NCBI GenBank assembly: GCA_963803155.1
Contig: CAWDMN010000065.1
Coordinates: 55,056-119,055 of the forward strand
Origin: CAWDMN01 sp963803155
Lineage (GTDB): Bacteria > Acidobacteriota > Terriglobia > Versatilivoradales > Versatilivoraceae
Reading direction: 5' to 3'
DNA: 64,000 nt
Shown: in pieces, positions 16,575 to 26,141 of the stretch
How the letters are laid out: each line of letters opens with the position of its first letter
Position numbering within the stretch: the first letter of the stretch is position 1
Notes under the pieces: generated by a model
Seen by the model: the letters and a program-made list of their open reading frames with translations, nothing else
Told to the model about the DNA's origin: nothing
The model's database searches: none
Made by a program: the position numbers and the translations under genes

Positions 16575-19500
16575 ATGGCCAATGTGCTTCGGATTTTTGT
16601 GGAGAAGAAAGCGGGCTTCGATGTGGAAGCCCAGGGACTTTGGCGGGATTTGAAAAATAACCTAGGCCTTGTGGGATTGCATTCCTTGAGGATTGTCATT
16701 CGTTACGATATCGAAGGGGTCAGCGAAGAAGACTACTTGAAAGCCCGGCCCGTCATATTTGCCGAGCCGCCCGTGGATTGGGTCTATGATGAACATTTGG
16801 CATTGGATCCACGGTGTCATGTTTTAGCTCTGGAATATCTCCCCGGCCAATATGACCAACGGGCCGATTCCACGGCCCAGTGTCTGCAGATATTGACGCA
16901 TGGGGAGCGGCCACTGGTACGGGCAGCCCGTTTATTGGTGATGGAAGGAGAACTCTCCCCGGCCGAATTGCGGAAAATTCAAGAGTATTGTTTGAATCCG
17001 CTGGAATCCCGTTTGGCCGATCTCGGCAAGCCTGAGACCCTGGATATGCAATTGGATATTCCTCCGGATGTGGAAATTCTACGCGGCTTTGTCGAGGCCG
17101 ATGCCCCAGCCAGAGAGGCTCTGCGCCGTGAGCTGGGATTGGCAATGTCAGCGGCTGATTTGGAATTCTGCCAGGAATATTTCCGGGATACTGAAAAACG
17201 CAATCCTTCACTGACCGAAATCCGGGTGCTTGATACCTATTGGTCCGACCACTGCCGGCACACTACTTTTCTGAGCCGCCTTGAAGAAATTGAATTAGAG
17301 GATTCTCCGTTCTTGAAGACTCTTCGCGACTCTTACCGGGAATATTTAGATATCCGCCGCCAGGTTTATGGATCGCGGGATCGGGATGTCTCTCTGATGA
17401 GTCTTGCCACCATTGCCGGAAAAGAGCTGGCCAAACGAGGGATGCTGGCGGATTTGGATGCTTCGGAGGAGATCAACGCCTGCAGCATTCGGGTGGAGGC
17501 GGAAGTTGATGGCCGCCGGGAACCCTGGCTGATCATGTTCAAAAATGAGACGCACAATCATCCGACTGAAATTGAGCCCTTTGGCGGAGCCGCCACTTGT
17601 CTGGGGGGAGCCATCCGGGATCCGCTCTCCGGAAGGTCATATGTTTATCACGCCATGCGGGTCACGGGAAGCGGAGATCCACGGACTTCCATCGAAGAAA
17701 CGCTTCCCGGGAAACTGCCGCAAAGCAAAATCACCCGGGTGGCGGCGGCGGGATTTAGCTCGTATGGAAATCAAATCGGCCTTGCCACGGGGCAGGTTGC
17801 GGAAATTTATGACCCAGGCTATATCGCCAAGCGCATGGAAATTGGTGCAGTCATCGGTGCGGCTCCAGAAAGCCATGTGATTAGGAATAGACCAGAACCG
17901 GGGGATGTGGTGGTTCTGTTGGGCGGACGAACCGGCCGGGATGGTTGTGGAGGGGCCACCGGGTCCAGCAAAGCGCACACCGAGCATTCCCTGCAGACTT
18001 GCGGCTCCGAAGTGCAAAAGGGAAATCCTCCCACGGAACGCAAACTGCAGCGGCTATTTCGAAATGCCGGAGTTAGCCGGATGATCAAGCGGTGCAACGA
18101 TTTCGGCGCGGGGGGTGTTTCCGTTGCCATCGGGGAATTAACGGATAGTCTCGACATTTATCTGGATGTCGTTCCCAAAAAATACGAGGGTTTGGATGGC
18201 ACGGAACTGGCCATTTCTGAATCTCAAGAGAGGATGGCGGTGGTAGTCTCACCAGAGAACCTCCAGGCCTTTCTGGCCGCGGCAGGCGCCGAAAATTTGG
18301 AAGGGACTGCCGTGGCGAAAGTGACCGCGGATGGCCGCCTCAAAATGTATTGGCGGGGACAAGCCATTGTGAATCTCAGCCGCGCTTTCCTTAATTCCAG
18401 TGGGGTTCAACAGACAGCCAAGGTCCACGTCACCTCCCCCGATCCCGCCCAGAATTATTTCAAGCATCTTCCCGCGGCAGTTCTCGACGCCTTGCGAACA
18501 AATGATCTCGCGGGGGCCTGGCTTGCCAATCTGGAGCAATTGAATGTGTGTGGGCAAAAAGGATTGGTGGAACGGTTTGACAGCACCATTGGAGCCTCCA
18601 GCGTTTTGCTTCCATTTGGCGGGCGTAATCAATTGACTCCGGTGGAGGCCATGGCAGCCATGTTGCCTGTGCTGGAGGGGGAGACGACTTCCTCGACCTT
18701 GATGGCTCATGGGTATAATCCTCAAATTGCGCGCTGGAGTCCATTCCACGGGGCCATCTATGCCGTGGTGGAGGCCGTAGCCAAAATCGCCGCCACCGGT
18801 GGTGATTATCGTCGAGTCCGGCTCAGCCTCCAGGAGTATTTTGAAAAGTTGGGACGGAATCCACAATCTTGGGGGAAGCCTTTTGCCGCATTGTTGGGCG
18901 CTTTTCATGCCCAGATGCAACTGGGCATTCCCGCCATCGGCGGCAAAGACAGCATGTCGGGCACCTTTCGCGATCTGAATGTCCCTCCTACGCTGGTGGC
19001 ATTTGCGTTATGCCCCGTAGATGCCGCTCAGGTTATTTCTTCCGAATTCAAACGGCCGGGCCATCTGGTGTTGATGGTTCCGTTGCCCCGAGATGAAGAG
19101 GAGATTCCGGTTTTTGCGGCCCTGCGTAGAAATTACGAAGTAGTGCTTCGCTGGATCAGGGAAGGGAAGGTGGCTTCCGCCCGCTCTATCCGCATCGGTG
19201 GATTGGCGGATGCCATCAGCAAAATGTGTTTTGGAAATGGGATTGGCTTTGAATTTGAAGTTCCGATTCCAGCCCGAGCATTATTTTCTCCCGACTATGG
19301 TTCCCTGGTCCTCGAAATAGCCGATGAAGTAGATTTTGGCCACCTTTCGCAGGAGCTTCAAATCCGGCTGTTGGGCAAGACCTCGAGTGCCCCCGCCATT
19401 CGGGTCAATGGGATTGAAATTCCTCTTCCCCGGGCATTGAAATCCTGGATGAATCCATTGGAAAAGATTTTCCCCTCACGCGCCGTGGAACCGCCAGGCA

Positions 19501-20357
19501 AACCGCGGGTCTGCAGCTATGCGCATCCAAACCGAAACAAGCCGCGCCTTCGGTTGGCTCAGCCGCGCGTTTTCCTTCCGGTATTCCCGGGAACTAATTG
19601 TGAAGTGGACTCGGCGCGGGCCTTCCATCGCGCGGGAGCTATTGTGGATTTGCAGGTTTTGCGCAATTTATCCGCCACCGACATCGACGAGAGTATGGAT
19701 GCCTTCGTGCGTGGCATTGATCAAGCGCAAATCGTCATGTTGCCGGGTGGATTCAGCGCGGGGGACGAACCGGAGGGTTCCGGCAAATTTATCGGCGCCG
19801 TGTTCCGCAATCCCCGCATCAAGGAAGCGGTAACGCGATTTCTTCAGCAACGGGATGGTTTGATGCTGGGAATCTGCAACGGATTCCAAGCCTTGATCAA
19901 ACTCGGATTGGTCCCTTACGGCGAAATTCGGGACTTGGGAGCAGAGGACCCCACGCTCACCTTTAATACCATCGGCCGTCACGTTTCCTGCATGGTTCAA
20001 ACTCGGGTGGCCTCCACTCTTTCTCCCTGGTTGAGCAAGCGCAAAGTGGGCGATCTCCACACGATTGCCATATCTCATGGAGAAGGCCGATTCGTGGCCA
20101 ACCCAGGGGTACTGGAGAACTTAAGGCGCAATGGCCAGATTGCCACTCAGTATGTGGACCTGGAAGGGAATCCGTCTTACGACAGTCGTTATAATCCCAA
20201 TGGGTCGGTGGAGGCCATCGAAGGAATCACCAGCCCCGACGGGCGGGTGTTGGGTAAAATGGGACATTCCGAACGAATAGGAACATTTGTGGCAAAGAAT
20301 GTCCCGGGCGAAAAGGATCAACAGATTTTCGAGGCCGGGGTGGAATACTTTTCCTGA
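16575..20357 (+). CDS. purL: Phosphoribosylformylglycinamidine synthase, large fused form
   Basis: 1260 residues from the ATG at 16575 (AAAAGG upstream); the frame is open from 16476 but that extension is not protein-like. It catalyses the ATP- and glutamine-dependent conversion of FGAR to FGAM, step four of purine synthesis, in the cytoplasm. Three parts are fused: a PurS-like N-terminal domain (NVLRIFVEKKAGFDVEAQG), the two-lobed synthetase (DTYWSDHCRHTTF, FKNETHNHPTEIEPFGGAATCLGG, RCNDFGAGGVSVAIGEL, GGKDSMSGTF) and a C-terminal class I glutaminase (FPGTNCEVDSARAF; nucleophile Cys1101 in LGICNGFQALIK; SHGEGRF). This is the single-chain type, unlike the separate PurS/PurQ/PurL of many bacteria. 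No other pur gene is adjacent; a LysR regulator is divergent. Confidence 0.95.
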   Translation: MANVLRIFVEKKAGFDVEAQGLWRDLKNNLGLVGLHSLRIVIRYDIEGVSEEDYLKARPVIFAEPPVDWVYDEHLALDPRCHVLALEYLPGQYDQRADSTAQCLQILTHGERPLVRAARLLVMEGELSPAELRKIQEYCLNPLESRLADLGKPETLDMQLDIPPDVEILRGFVEADAPAREALRRELGLAMSAADLEFCQEYFRDTEKRNPSLTEIRVLDTYWSDHCRHTTFLSRLEEIELEDSPFLKTLRDSYREYLDIRRQVYGSRDRDVSLMSLATIAGKELAKRGMLADLDASEEINACSIRVEAEVDGRREPWLIMFKNETHNHPTEIEPFGGAATCLGGAIRDPLSGRSYVYHAMRVTGSGDPRTSIEETLPGKLPQSKITRVAAAGFSSYGNQIGLATGQVAEIYDPGYIAKRMEIGAVIGAAPESHVIRNRPEPGDVVVLLGGRTGRDGCGGATGSSKAHTEHSLQTCGSEVQKGNPPTERKLQRLFRNAGVSRMIKRCNDFGAGGVSVAIGELTDSLDIYLDVVPKKYEGLDGTELAISESQERMAVVVSPENLQAFLAAAGAENLEGTAVAKVTADGRLKMYWRGQAIVNLSRAFLNSSGVQQTAKVHVTSPDPAQNYFKHLPAAVLDALRTNDLAGAWLANLEQLNVCGQKGLVERFDSTIGASSVLLPFGGRNQLTPVEAMAAMLPVLEGETTSSTLMAHGYNPQIARWSPFHGAIYAVVEAVAKIAATGGDYRRVRLSLQEYFEKLGRNPQSWGKPFAALLGAFHAQMQLGIPAIGGKDSMSGTFRDLNVPPTLVAFALCPVDAAQVISSEFKRPGHLVLMVPLPRDEEEIPVFAALRRNYEVVLRWIREGKVASARSIRIGGLADAISKMCFGNGIGFEFEVPIPARALFSPDYGSLVLEIADEVDFGHLSQELQIRLLGKTSSAPAIRVNGIEIPLPRALKSWMNPLEKIFPSRAVEPPGKPRVCSYAHPNRNKPRLRLAQPRVFLPVFPGTNCEVDSARAFHRAGAIVDLQVLRNLSATDIDESMDAFVRGIDQAQIVMLPGGFSAGDEPEGSGKFIGAVFRNPRIKEAVTRFLQQRDGLMLGICNGFQALIKLGLVPYGEIRDLGAEDPTLTFNTIGRHVSCMVQTRVASTLSPWLSKRKVGDLHTIAISHGEGRFVANPGVLENLRRNGQIATQYVDLEGNPSYDSRYNPNGSVEAIEGITSPDGRVLGKMGHSERIGTFVAKNVPGEKDQQIFEAGVEYFS

Positions 20358-20419
20358 TCAAGGGAATACTCGGTCATTTGGGATTGGCGCCCGCGGGAAT
20401 ATGTTGGAATGCAACTGAA

Positions 20420-20545
20420 GGTGAGAAAGAGGTCAAACCGAGGATGGCATAAAGTTGGAGGCGGACTCCGTTCAGCATTCCGGGTATTGCCGCGCAGGCG
20501 ACAGCCGTCACTCGCGCTCCTCTCACATTCCGCAATTGCCTCCTC
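20420..20545 (+). repeat. Dispersed intergenic repeat (GGAGGCGGACTCCG family)
   Basis: Blocks in order: GGTGAGAAAGAGGTCAAACC, GAGGATGGCATAAAG, TTGGAGGCGGACTCCG, a GC-rich part with GACAGCCGTCACTCGCGCTC and a tail ACATTCCGCAATTG. The same block order occurs on the other strand at 8985-9120. It occupies much of the gap downstream of purL and encodes no protein. Confidence 0.6.
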
Positions 20546-20703
20546 TTCCCAAGTGTAAAAAAACAGCCTTGTTTCCAATCACTTTTGATTGTGCCCGTCC
20601 TGGCTAAGTTAGGTGAGAATAGGTTGGGATTGCTTAGCCGTGGAGGAATGTTTCCAATTGCCAAAAAAAGGATGGAAATAATCAGAAAATTCCAGGGTGA
20701 TAT

Positions 20704-21120
20704 TTAGCCGATATGCAAGGCGAGCATTAATGTAGTCAAAAGCAGAATACCAATGCCGACGGCCATTAGTACCATTATGACGGAGGTGGGGGCGGGGACT
20801 TGAATTAGGCTGATTTTTTTGATTTTTGCGAAACTGATGCTGGCTTTTTCTCCCGTATCTCCGTCAACTAAATCTAAGGCGTCCCCCCTGTTTTTGTCGA
20901 TGTAACCTGAAAAGAAGGCGCCATTCATCAATTTGATCGCAACCTGAGATCTCTTGCCAGCACCAAGACCGGCAATCTTCTTCTTCAACCTTTCAATTCT
21001 CCGAGCCTTTCTCTCCGCCTCTGCTTCGGGTACCAGCAAAGCCCTTCCCGTCGGCGTGGAGAGCAGGAAAAAAACTATTATGCCGACCAAAAATAGTGTG
21101 GCACTTTTTATAATTGACAC
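20704..21120 (-). CDS. Small two-helix membrane protein of unknown function
   Basis: 138 residues with GTG at 21120 (GGAG 8 nt upstream). An N-terminal hydrophobic helix (about 5-22) is followed by a charged helix rich in Lys/Arg/Glu (about 32-58). A short beta-type segment (KLMNGAFFSGYIDKNRGDALDLVD through KASISFAKIKKISLI) resembles the strand pattern of SH3/Sm-like barrels. The C-terminal hydrophobic helix is at about 111-136. It may be anchored at both ends with the small domain on one side of the membrane. No family function is known to me. It stands alone after purL on the opposite strand. Confidence 0.65.
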   Translation of the reverse strand: MSIIKSATLFLVGIIVFFLLSTPTGRALLVPEAEAERKARRIERLKKKIAGLGAGKRSQVAIKLMNGAFFSGYIDKNRGDALDLVDGDTGEKASISFAKIKKISLIQVPAPTSVIMVLMAVGIGILLLTTLMLALHIG

Positions 21121-22040
21121 CGCTCAACTCCACTGCAAATCCAAAGATGCCCAGGGGGATTAGATCAGAGTGTTCCAACTGACTCTCAAGAATCCGGCGC
21201 CGAAGTCGCTTTAATGTTTCGCACCAAATCGGTAGATTCCAGGTCTTCAAACAAAAGGTCATCGAATCTCCCGCGGCTATTGGTTGGACAATTCGCTCCC
21301 TTGATGGAAATTCTCGACGAAGATTCACTCGCCGCGAGACAATCCTCGCTACCGCTTTATCCTAATGAACTCACTAAATTCCCCTTGAAATCGCACTCAA
21401 AACCATGTCCCCTCTTGGGACCGCGCAAAAATCAGATGAAGATTTTTAATTTATATCTAAAAGATTATCCTCGAGGATTGCTGGAGTCAAAATAAAAGAT
21501 TATCGAGCCCAAAGCAGCGCAGGGTCTCTTGCCATCCTTCAGGCATCTGGCGCTTGCACGGAGGCAAGATGAGAAAGCGCAACCTAGGATATAGCTGCTC
21601 CTCGGGGGAAAGAGATCCTCAAAGGTTTTCTCAGAAGTAGGTACGCAAGGACTCCCGTGCGGCGAAACACCCCCGGACAAGCGCTGCCGAATGATTGATC
21701 GCGCGGTCTGAAAATATTCACGGCAAATGATGCCGGCTATAATCAGTTATCACTTAAGAATGCAATTGTTGAATTGATTTTGTATCATGGAATCGCTCGG
21801 AAGATTCTCTGCCCGCGCGATAACATTTCTTCTTTTGCCGAGCGCTAAAAGCCCTTATTTTCTTGCCTTATTCCTTAAGGAGACATTTCAAGCTGGGTTG
21901 AGGTGGAGGACTCGGCGGAGACTCTCGTATTTCAGGTTCTTCGATTGACGGCGCTCTTTCTCCCATGCCAAGATAAGATTCATTTTCGCGGGTGCTGTCC
22001 AAATTTATATCCAACTGCTTATGTCTTGAAGATTGGAAAC
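21121..22040. other. About 900-nt gap without a recognised gene
   Basis: No reading frame in this stretch resembles a protein, and the in-frame extension of the sugar porter back to 21903 is not protein-like. No tRNA, terminator or known riboswitch was found. The part 21500-21690 is GC-richer with several short self-complementary runs and could encode a structured RNA, but nothing supports a class. Confidence 0.4.
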
Positions 22041-23450
22041 ATGCACACACAAATCGTTTCGACAAATTCCGATGGCGCCAGAATGGGGAGCGCCCTTTTC
22101 GTTGTCTGTCTGGTTGCTCTTCTGGGTGGTTTTCTTTTCGGCTACGATACGGCGGTGATTAATGGTGCGGTTCAATACCTAAAGGATCACTTTCAGCTGG
22201 ATTCCGTGCATGAAGGGATGGCCGGCGCCAGTGCCATTCTAGGTTGCATCCCCGGCGCCATGTTTGCCGGCTTTTTAAGCGACCGCTTCGGCCGCCGCAA
22301 AATCCTTTTCCTCTGTGCCATCCTTTATGCGGTGTCCGGGCTCTTATCCGCCATCCCTGCCACATTCAGCCAATTCCTGGCCGCGCGCTTTATCAGCGGC
22401 TTGGGCATTGGAGCCTCTTCGATGATTTGTCCGGTCTATATCGCTGAAATTGCCCCAGCCAAGTGGCGGGGCCGATTAGGTTCATTATTTCAGCTTGGAA
22501 TAGTGACCGGAATTTTCCTGACGCTGTTCATCAACAAGGTCATCCAGGGGATGGGTGATGCCGTGTGGAACACGGCGAGCGGTTGGCGCTGGATGCTGGG
22601 GATGGAAGTTGTGCCGGCATTATTTTTGATAGGAATTCTATTCATTGTTTCGGAAAGTCCGCGCTGGCTGGTGCAAGCCGGGAGGGAAGCTGAGGCGCGG
22701 AGAGTTCTGGAAAACGTGGACGGCCTTGAGCATGCGGATCGTGAAATTGCCGCCGTGCGCGAAGTCCTGGGTCAGGAAAAAGGGCATTTCACCGAACTCT
22801 TTCATGCCCGTTTCCGCCCTCCCCTTCTGATTGCCCTTTGCCTGATGCTCACATCCCAATTCAGCGGGATCAATGCCATCATTTATTACTCGACCAAGAT
22901 ATTTACGAGCGCGGGAATCGGCGTGGGAGATTCCTTCAGTTCCTCGGTAATTGTGGGCTTGGTGAATTTCCTCTTTACCTTTGTGGCCATTGCGTTTGTC
23001 GACAAAGCTGGCCGCCGCCCGCTTTTGTTGATTGGATTAGCGATCCAGGTGGTGGCGTTGGCCAGCGTGGGATTTATGTTCAGGTCAGGGAATCACGGGC
23101 TTCCTCTAATGGTTGCCATCCTCTCGTATATTGCGGCATTTGCCATGGCGCTCGGACCAATCCCCTTCGTCCTTTGTTCGGAAATCTTTCCGACGAGAGT
23201 GCGCGGCCGGGCGATGTCGGCGGCTACATTTACCATTTGGAGCGGCTGCTATGTAGTGGCTCAGACTTTTCCCTGGATGAACGATCATCCAGCCATTGGG
23301 CCCGCCTTGACCTTTTTTGTTTTTTCCCTTTGCAGCTTAGCCGGCTTTCTGTTTGTTTTCTTCATGGTGCCTGAAACCAAGGGGCGCAGTCTGGAAGAAA
23401 TCGAAAAATCTTGGCTGGCCAGGCAATCAAAGCCCGGTGCGCAACTCTAA
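22041..23450 (+). CDS. MFS sugar porter family transporter
   Basis: 469 residues from the ATG at 22041. It has twelve hydrophobic segments and sugar-porter signatures: GGFLFGYDTAVINGA in helix 1, the loop 2-3 motif DRFGRRK, the helix 4 region ARFISGLGIGASSMICPVYIAEIAP with KWRGRLGS, the central SESPRWLV, QFSGINAIIYYSTKIF in helix 7, the loop 8-9 DKAGRRPLLL, and the end motif VPETKGRSLEEIE. This family moves hexoses, pentoses or polyols by proton symport or facilitated diffusion through the inner membrane. The specific sugar cannot be read from the sequence. No sugar-catabolic genes are adjacent. Confidence 0.92.
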   Translation: MHTQIVSTNSDGARMGSALFVVCLVALLGGFLFGYDTAVINGAVQYLKDHFQLDSVHEGMAGASAILGCIPGAMFAGFLSDRFGRRKILFLCAILYAVSGLLSAIPATFSQFLAARFISGLGIGASSMICPVYIAEIAPAKWRGRLGSLFQLGIVTGIFLTLFINKVIQGMGDAVWNTASGWRWMLGMEVVPALFLIGILFIVSESPRWLVQAGREAEARRVLENVDGLEHADREIAAVREVLGQEKGHFTELFHARFRPPLLIALCLMLTSQFSGINAIIYYSTKIFTSAGIGVGDSFSSSVIVGLVNFLFTFVAIAFVDKAGRRPLLLIGLAIQVVALASVGFMFRSGNHGLPLMVAILSYIAAFAMALGPIPFVLCSEIFPTRVRGRAMSAATFTIWSGCYVVAQTFPWMNDHPAIGPALTFFVFSLCSLAGFLFVFFMVPETKGRSLEEIEKSWLARQSKPGAQL

Positions 23451-23493
23451 GGCTTCGTAATATGATTATCTTTTGGAAACTTAAGTCGAATAG

Positions 23494-23816
23494 GGGTCAG
23501 AGCTGAATGGCGCTTACTTAAGGATTAAAAAGTCCCGGAGGGACAATGGAGAGTAGCCAGGGACAAGAGATGAGCACGAATCTTGCCGTCCCTGGAAACA
23601 GGAGAAAAGAGTTGGCGCCCTGAAAGGGCGCGGGAGTGAATGGTCTGAGCTGCTTCCTCCACCGCCCCGGGGCGGATGATACTTCTGAATCAATGGCCAG
23701 GGGTGGCGCAAAAACCGCGACACCCCTGGGTATTCTCCAATGTCCCTGCCGGGACAAAATTTGAACGGATTTATCGCCATGGGTGTCCTTAAGTAAGCGC
23801 CATTCAGCTCTGACCC
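23494..23816. mobile_element. 323-bp MITE-like element with perfect 31-bp terminal inverted repeats
   Basis: The left end (23494-23524) begins GGGTCAGAGCTGAATGGCGC and the right end (23786-23816) is its exact reverse complement over 31 nt. The interior contains further short palindromes (GTCCCGGAGGGAC, GCGCCCTGAAAGGGCGC, CCGCCCCGGGGCGG). No transposase is encoded. It is inserted between the sugar porter and kdpD, ending only 62 nt before the kdpD start, so it may carry or disturb the promoter of the kdp regulator genes. Confidence 0.75.
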
Positions 23817-23878
23817 TAAATTCGCCCCCAGGAGGCGCCATAGTTTGATTTTTGATTGAGACAATAAAACGGCACCAT

Positions 23879-25339
23879 ATGCGAAGCCATTCAAAACCCC
23901 TCCACACTCTCTTGCGGACTATCATTTCAGTTCTCGGCATTATAAGTATTACTCTCGTTACCACAAAAATAGGGCAAATCAATGCTCCCACGATCGGGTT
24001 TGCATATTTATTGTTTGTCTTGTTGATTGCCAGCACCTGGGGCTTCATTGAAGCGGCGGTATCTTCACTGGTGGCTACACTTTGTTTCAATTATTTCTTT
24101 TTGCCTCCCATCGGCACCTTAACCATTGCTGATCCAGCAAACTGGATCGCCTTGTTCAGCTTTCTGGCAAGTTCTTTAATAGCCAGCCGTCTTTCGGCCA
24201 AAGCTGAGCGCCGCGCAATGGACGCCCGCGAACGACAAAATGATATTGAACGACTTTATTCTTTCAGCCGTGCGATTCTCTTGCGGGATGAGAGCGAACC
24301 GGTGGGCAAACAGCTGGCCAGCAAACTGGCTGAAAGTTTTGAATTAAGGGCTGTGGTTCTTTTTGATCGGCGCAGCAGCGAGTCTTACTACTCCGGACCA
24401 GAGGACTTAATGGAAATTGAGACCCAGTTGCGCGAGGCCGCACTTCGCAATACTCTTTTTTCTGACCCCACCAAGCAGTTGCTGATTTCTTCTGTCCGGT
24501 TAGGATCCGACCCGATTGCCAGCCTTGCGCTCCGAGGGGTTTCAGTATCCGACTCGGTCCTCCAAAACATATCCAACCTGGTAGCCATTAGTCTGGAACG
24601 CGCTCGAGTCCAAGAGCTGGCCGCGCACGCCGAAACGACTCGGCAAACCGAACAATTGAGGATGACACTGATCGATGCCACGGCTCATGAGTTTAAGACT
24701 CCGCTGACCTCCATCAAGGCGGCCACTACCGCTCTTCTTGCCATGCCGGAAGCATTTCCAAGAAACAGTTTGGAAATAATAAAAATTGCCGATGAGGAAA
24801 CGGACCGGTTGAAGGAACTGGTTGATGAAACCGTCGAAATGAGCCGCCTGGAGATGGACCGGGTCATGATCGATCTGGAACCCACCAGCATTTCTGAATT
24901 AATTGAAGAGGTGGTTCATGCGATGCGCGCCTCATTTGAAGATCGACCCTTACAATTCGATTGTCCCCGACAGGCGCCATTGCTTACTGTCGATCAGCGC
25001 TTAATTAAAATTGCGATCCGACAATTGCTTGACAATGCATTAAAATATTCGCCCACCGGATCTTCCATTCTGGTTCGAGTCCTGCCGCTTGAACATGCAA
25101 CGGGAATTGAAGTGATTAATTCGGGCGAGGGAATTTCTGAAGAAGAACAACCCCGTCTATTTGAGCGGTTTTATCGAGGGCGTTCAGATCGCCAGTTAAT
25201 CCCGGGTTTAGGGTTGGGTCTAAGCATTGTCAAACGGATTGCCAGCCTTCACCAGGGGGAACTGGCGGTGGCCAGCCGGCCAGGTGAAACCACTTTTACG
25301 ATCAGACTGCCCATGGGCAGCCAAGGACAATCCTTATGA
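23879..25339 (+). CDS. kdpD: KdpD-like sensor histidine kinase, short form without the N-terminal KdpD/Usp part
   Basis: 486 residues from the ATG at 23879; a TTG at 23852 is an alternative, and neither has a strong ribosome site. It has a DUF4118 four-helix membrane domain (about 10-110; SFLASSLIASRLSAKAERRA at the end), a GAF-like linker (about 125-245), a HisKA phosphoacceptor domain (His270 in ATAHEFKTPLTSIKAA) and an HATPase domain (QLLDNALKYSP, GLGLGLSIVKRIA). Classical KdpD of about 900 residues has two further cytoplasmic domains at its N-terminus; these are absent here. It overlaps kdpE by 4 nt (ATGA). Together they should turn on kdpFABC at low potassium or osmotic stress, as known for the family. 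Confidence 0.85.
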   Translation: MRSHSKPLHTLLRTIISVLGIISITLVTTKIGQINAPTIGFAYLLFVLLIASTWGFIEAAVSSLVATLCFNYFFLPPIGTLTIADPANWIALFSFLASSLIASRLSAKAERRAMDARERQNDIERLYSFSRAILLRDESEPVGKQLASKLAESFELRAVVLFDRRSSESYYSGPEDLMEIETQLREAALRNTLFSDPTKQLLISSVRLGSDPIASLALRGVSVSDSVLQNISNLVAISLERARVQELAAHAETTRQTEQLRMTLIDATAHEFKTPLTSIKAATTALLAMPEAFPRNSLEIIKIADEETDRLKELVDETVEMSRLEMDRVMIDLEPTSISELIEEVVHAMRASFEDRPLQFDCPRQAPLLTVDQRLIKIAIRQLLDNALKYSPTGSSILVRVLPLEHATGIEVINSGEGISEEEQPRLFERFYRGRSDRQLIPGLGLGLSIVKRIASLHQGELAVASRPGETTFTIRLPMGSQGQSL

Positions 25340-26040
25340 ATGCAGGTCGAATCCTGATTGTGGATGATGAGCCGCAAATTCGCCGCATTTTGCGAACGAC
25401 CCTAATTGACTCAGGTTTCGAAGTGGAAGATGTTAAAACGGGAGCGGAATCTCTGGAAAAACTTCGGGATTATCGGCCGGACCTGATCTTGCTCGATATA
25501 AATATGCCGGGCATGGGGGGGCTCGAAACTTGCAAAGCTCTTCGCATGGATGATGCCAATGTCGCCATCATCATGCTGACAGTCCGCAATACGGAAACGG
25601 ACAAGGTGGCTTGCCTCAATGCGGGAGCCGATGATTTCGTAACCAAACCCTTTAGCACGCCGGAACTGATCGCCCGCATCAGGGCGGCTCTCAGGCGGAC
25701 TCCCTCTACCGGACACCCCCTCCCAACTCAAATGCAGCTTGGCGATCTTCTGATCGATTTTAATGCCCGCACAATTCAAAAAAAAGGCACCACTACTCGG
25801 CTGACGCCCAAAGAGTTGGAGCTGCTCCGTTATTTCATTCAGCATGCCAATGAGGCTGTTACCCACCGCGAGCTATTGCAGGCCGTCTGGGGACCCGATT
25901 ACAGCGATCAAGTCGATTACTTGCGCACCTTTATTAAAAATCTCCGCAAAAAAATCGAACCCAATCCTAATACGCCGCAATTCATCACTACCGAGCCTTG
26001 GGTGGGCTATCGTTTCAATGGCTTGTCTGAATCTTCATAA
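25336..26040 (+). CDS. kdpE: KdpE response regulator (OmpR/PhoB family)
   Basis: 234 residues, starting inside the last codons of kdpD (4-nt overlap), which implies translational coupling. The receiver domain (1-118) has the acidic pocket VDDE (9-12), the phosphoacceptor Asp54 in LILLDINMPGMGGLE, the conserved Thr in MLTVRN and Lys in FVTKPFSTPEL. A winged-helix DNA-binding domain follows (LTPKELELLRYFIQHANEAVTHRELLQAVWG through FIKNLRKKIEPNP). The partner kinase is encoded just upstream and the target operon just downstream. Confidence 0.92.
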   Translation: MNAGRILIVDDEPQIRRILRTTLIDSGFEVEDVKTGAESLEKLRDYRPDLILLDINMPGMGGLETCKALRMDDANVAIIMLTVRNTETDKVACLNAGADDFVTKPFSTPELIARIRAALRRTPSTGHPLPTQMQLGDLLIDFNARTIQKKGTTTRLTPKELELLRYFIQHANEAVTHRELLQAVWGPDYSDQVDYLRTFIKNLRKKIEPNPNTPQFITTEPWVGYRFNGLSESS

Positions 26041-26141
26041 AATCTTCATGCCTTCTTTATTATTTCTTCATGGCTTCTCTATGACTTCTTCATGCCCGGC
26101 GAGCTACCCTTATTTTGGAAGACGAAATGAGGAGGCCGCAA

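Noticed and set aside
21500..21700. Possible structured non-coding RNA (6S, RNase P or c-di-GMP switch-like)
   Set aside because: Short self-complementary parts exist, but none of the conserved blocks of these RNAs is present.
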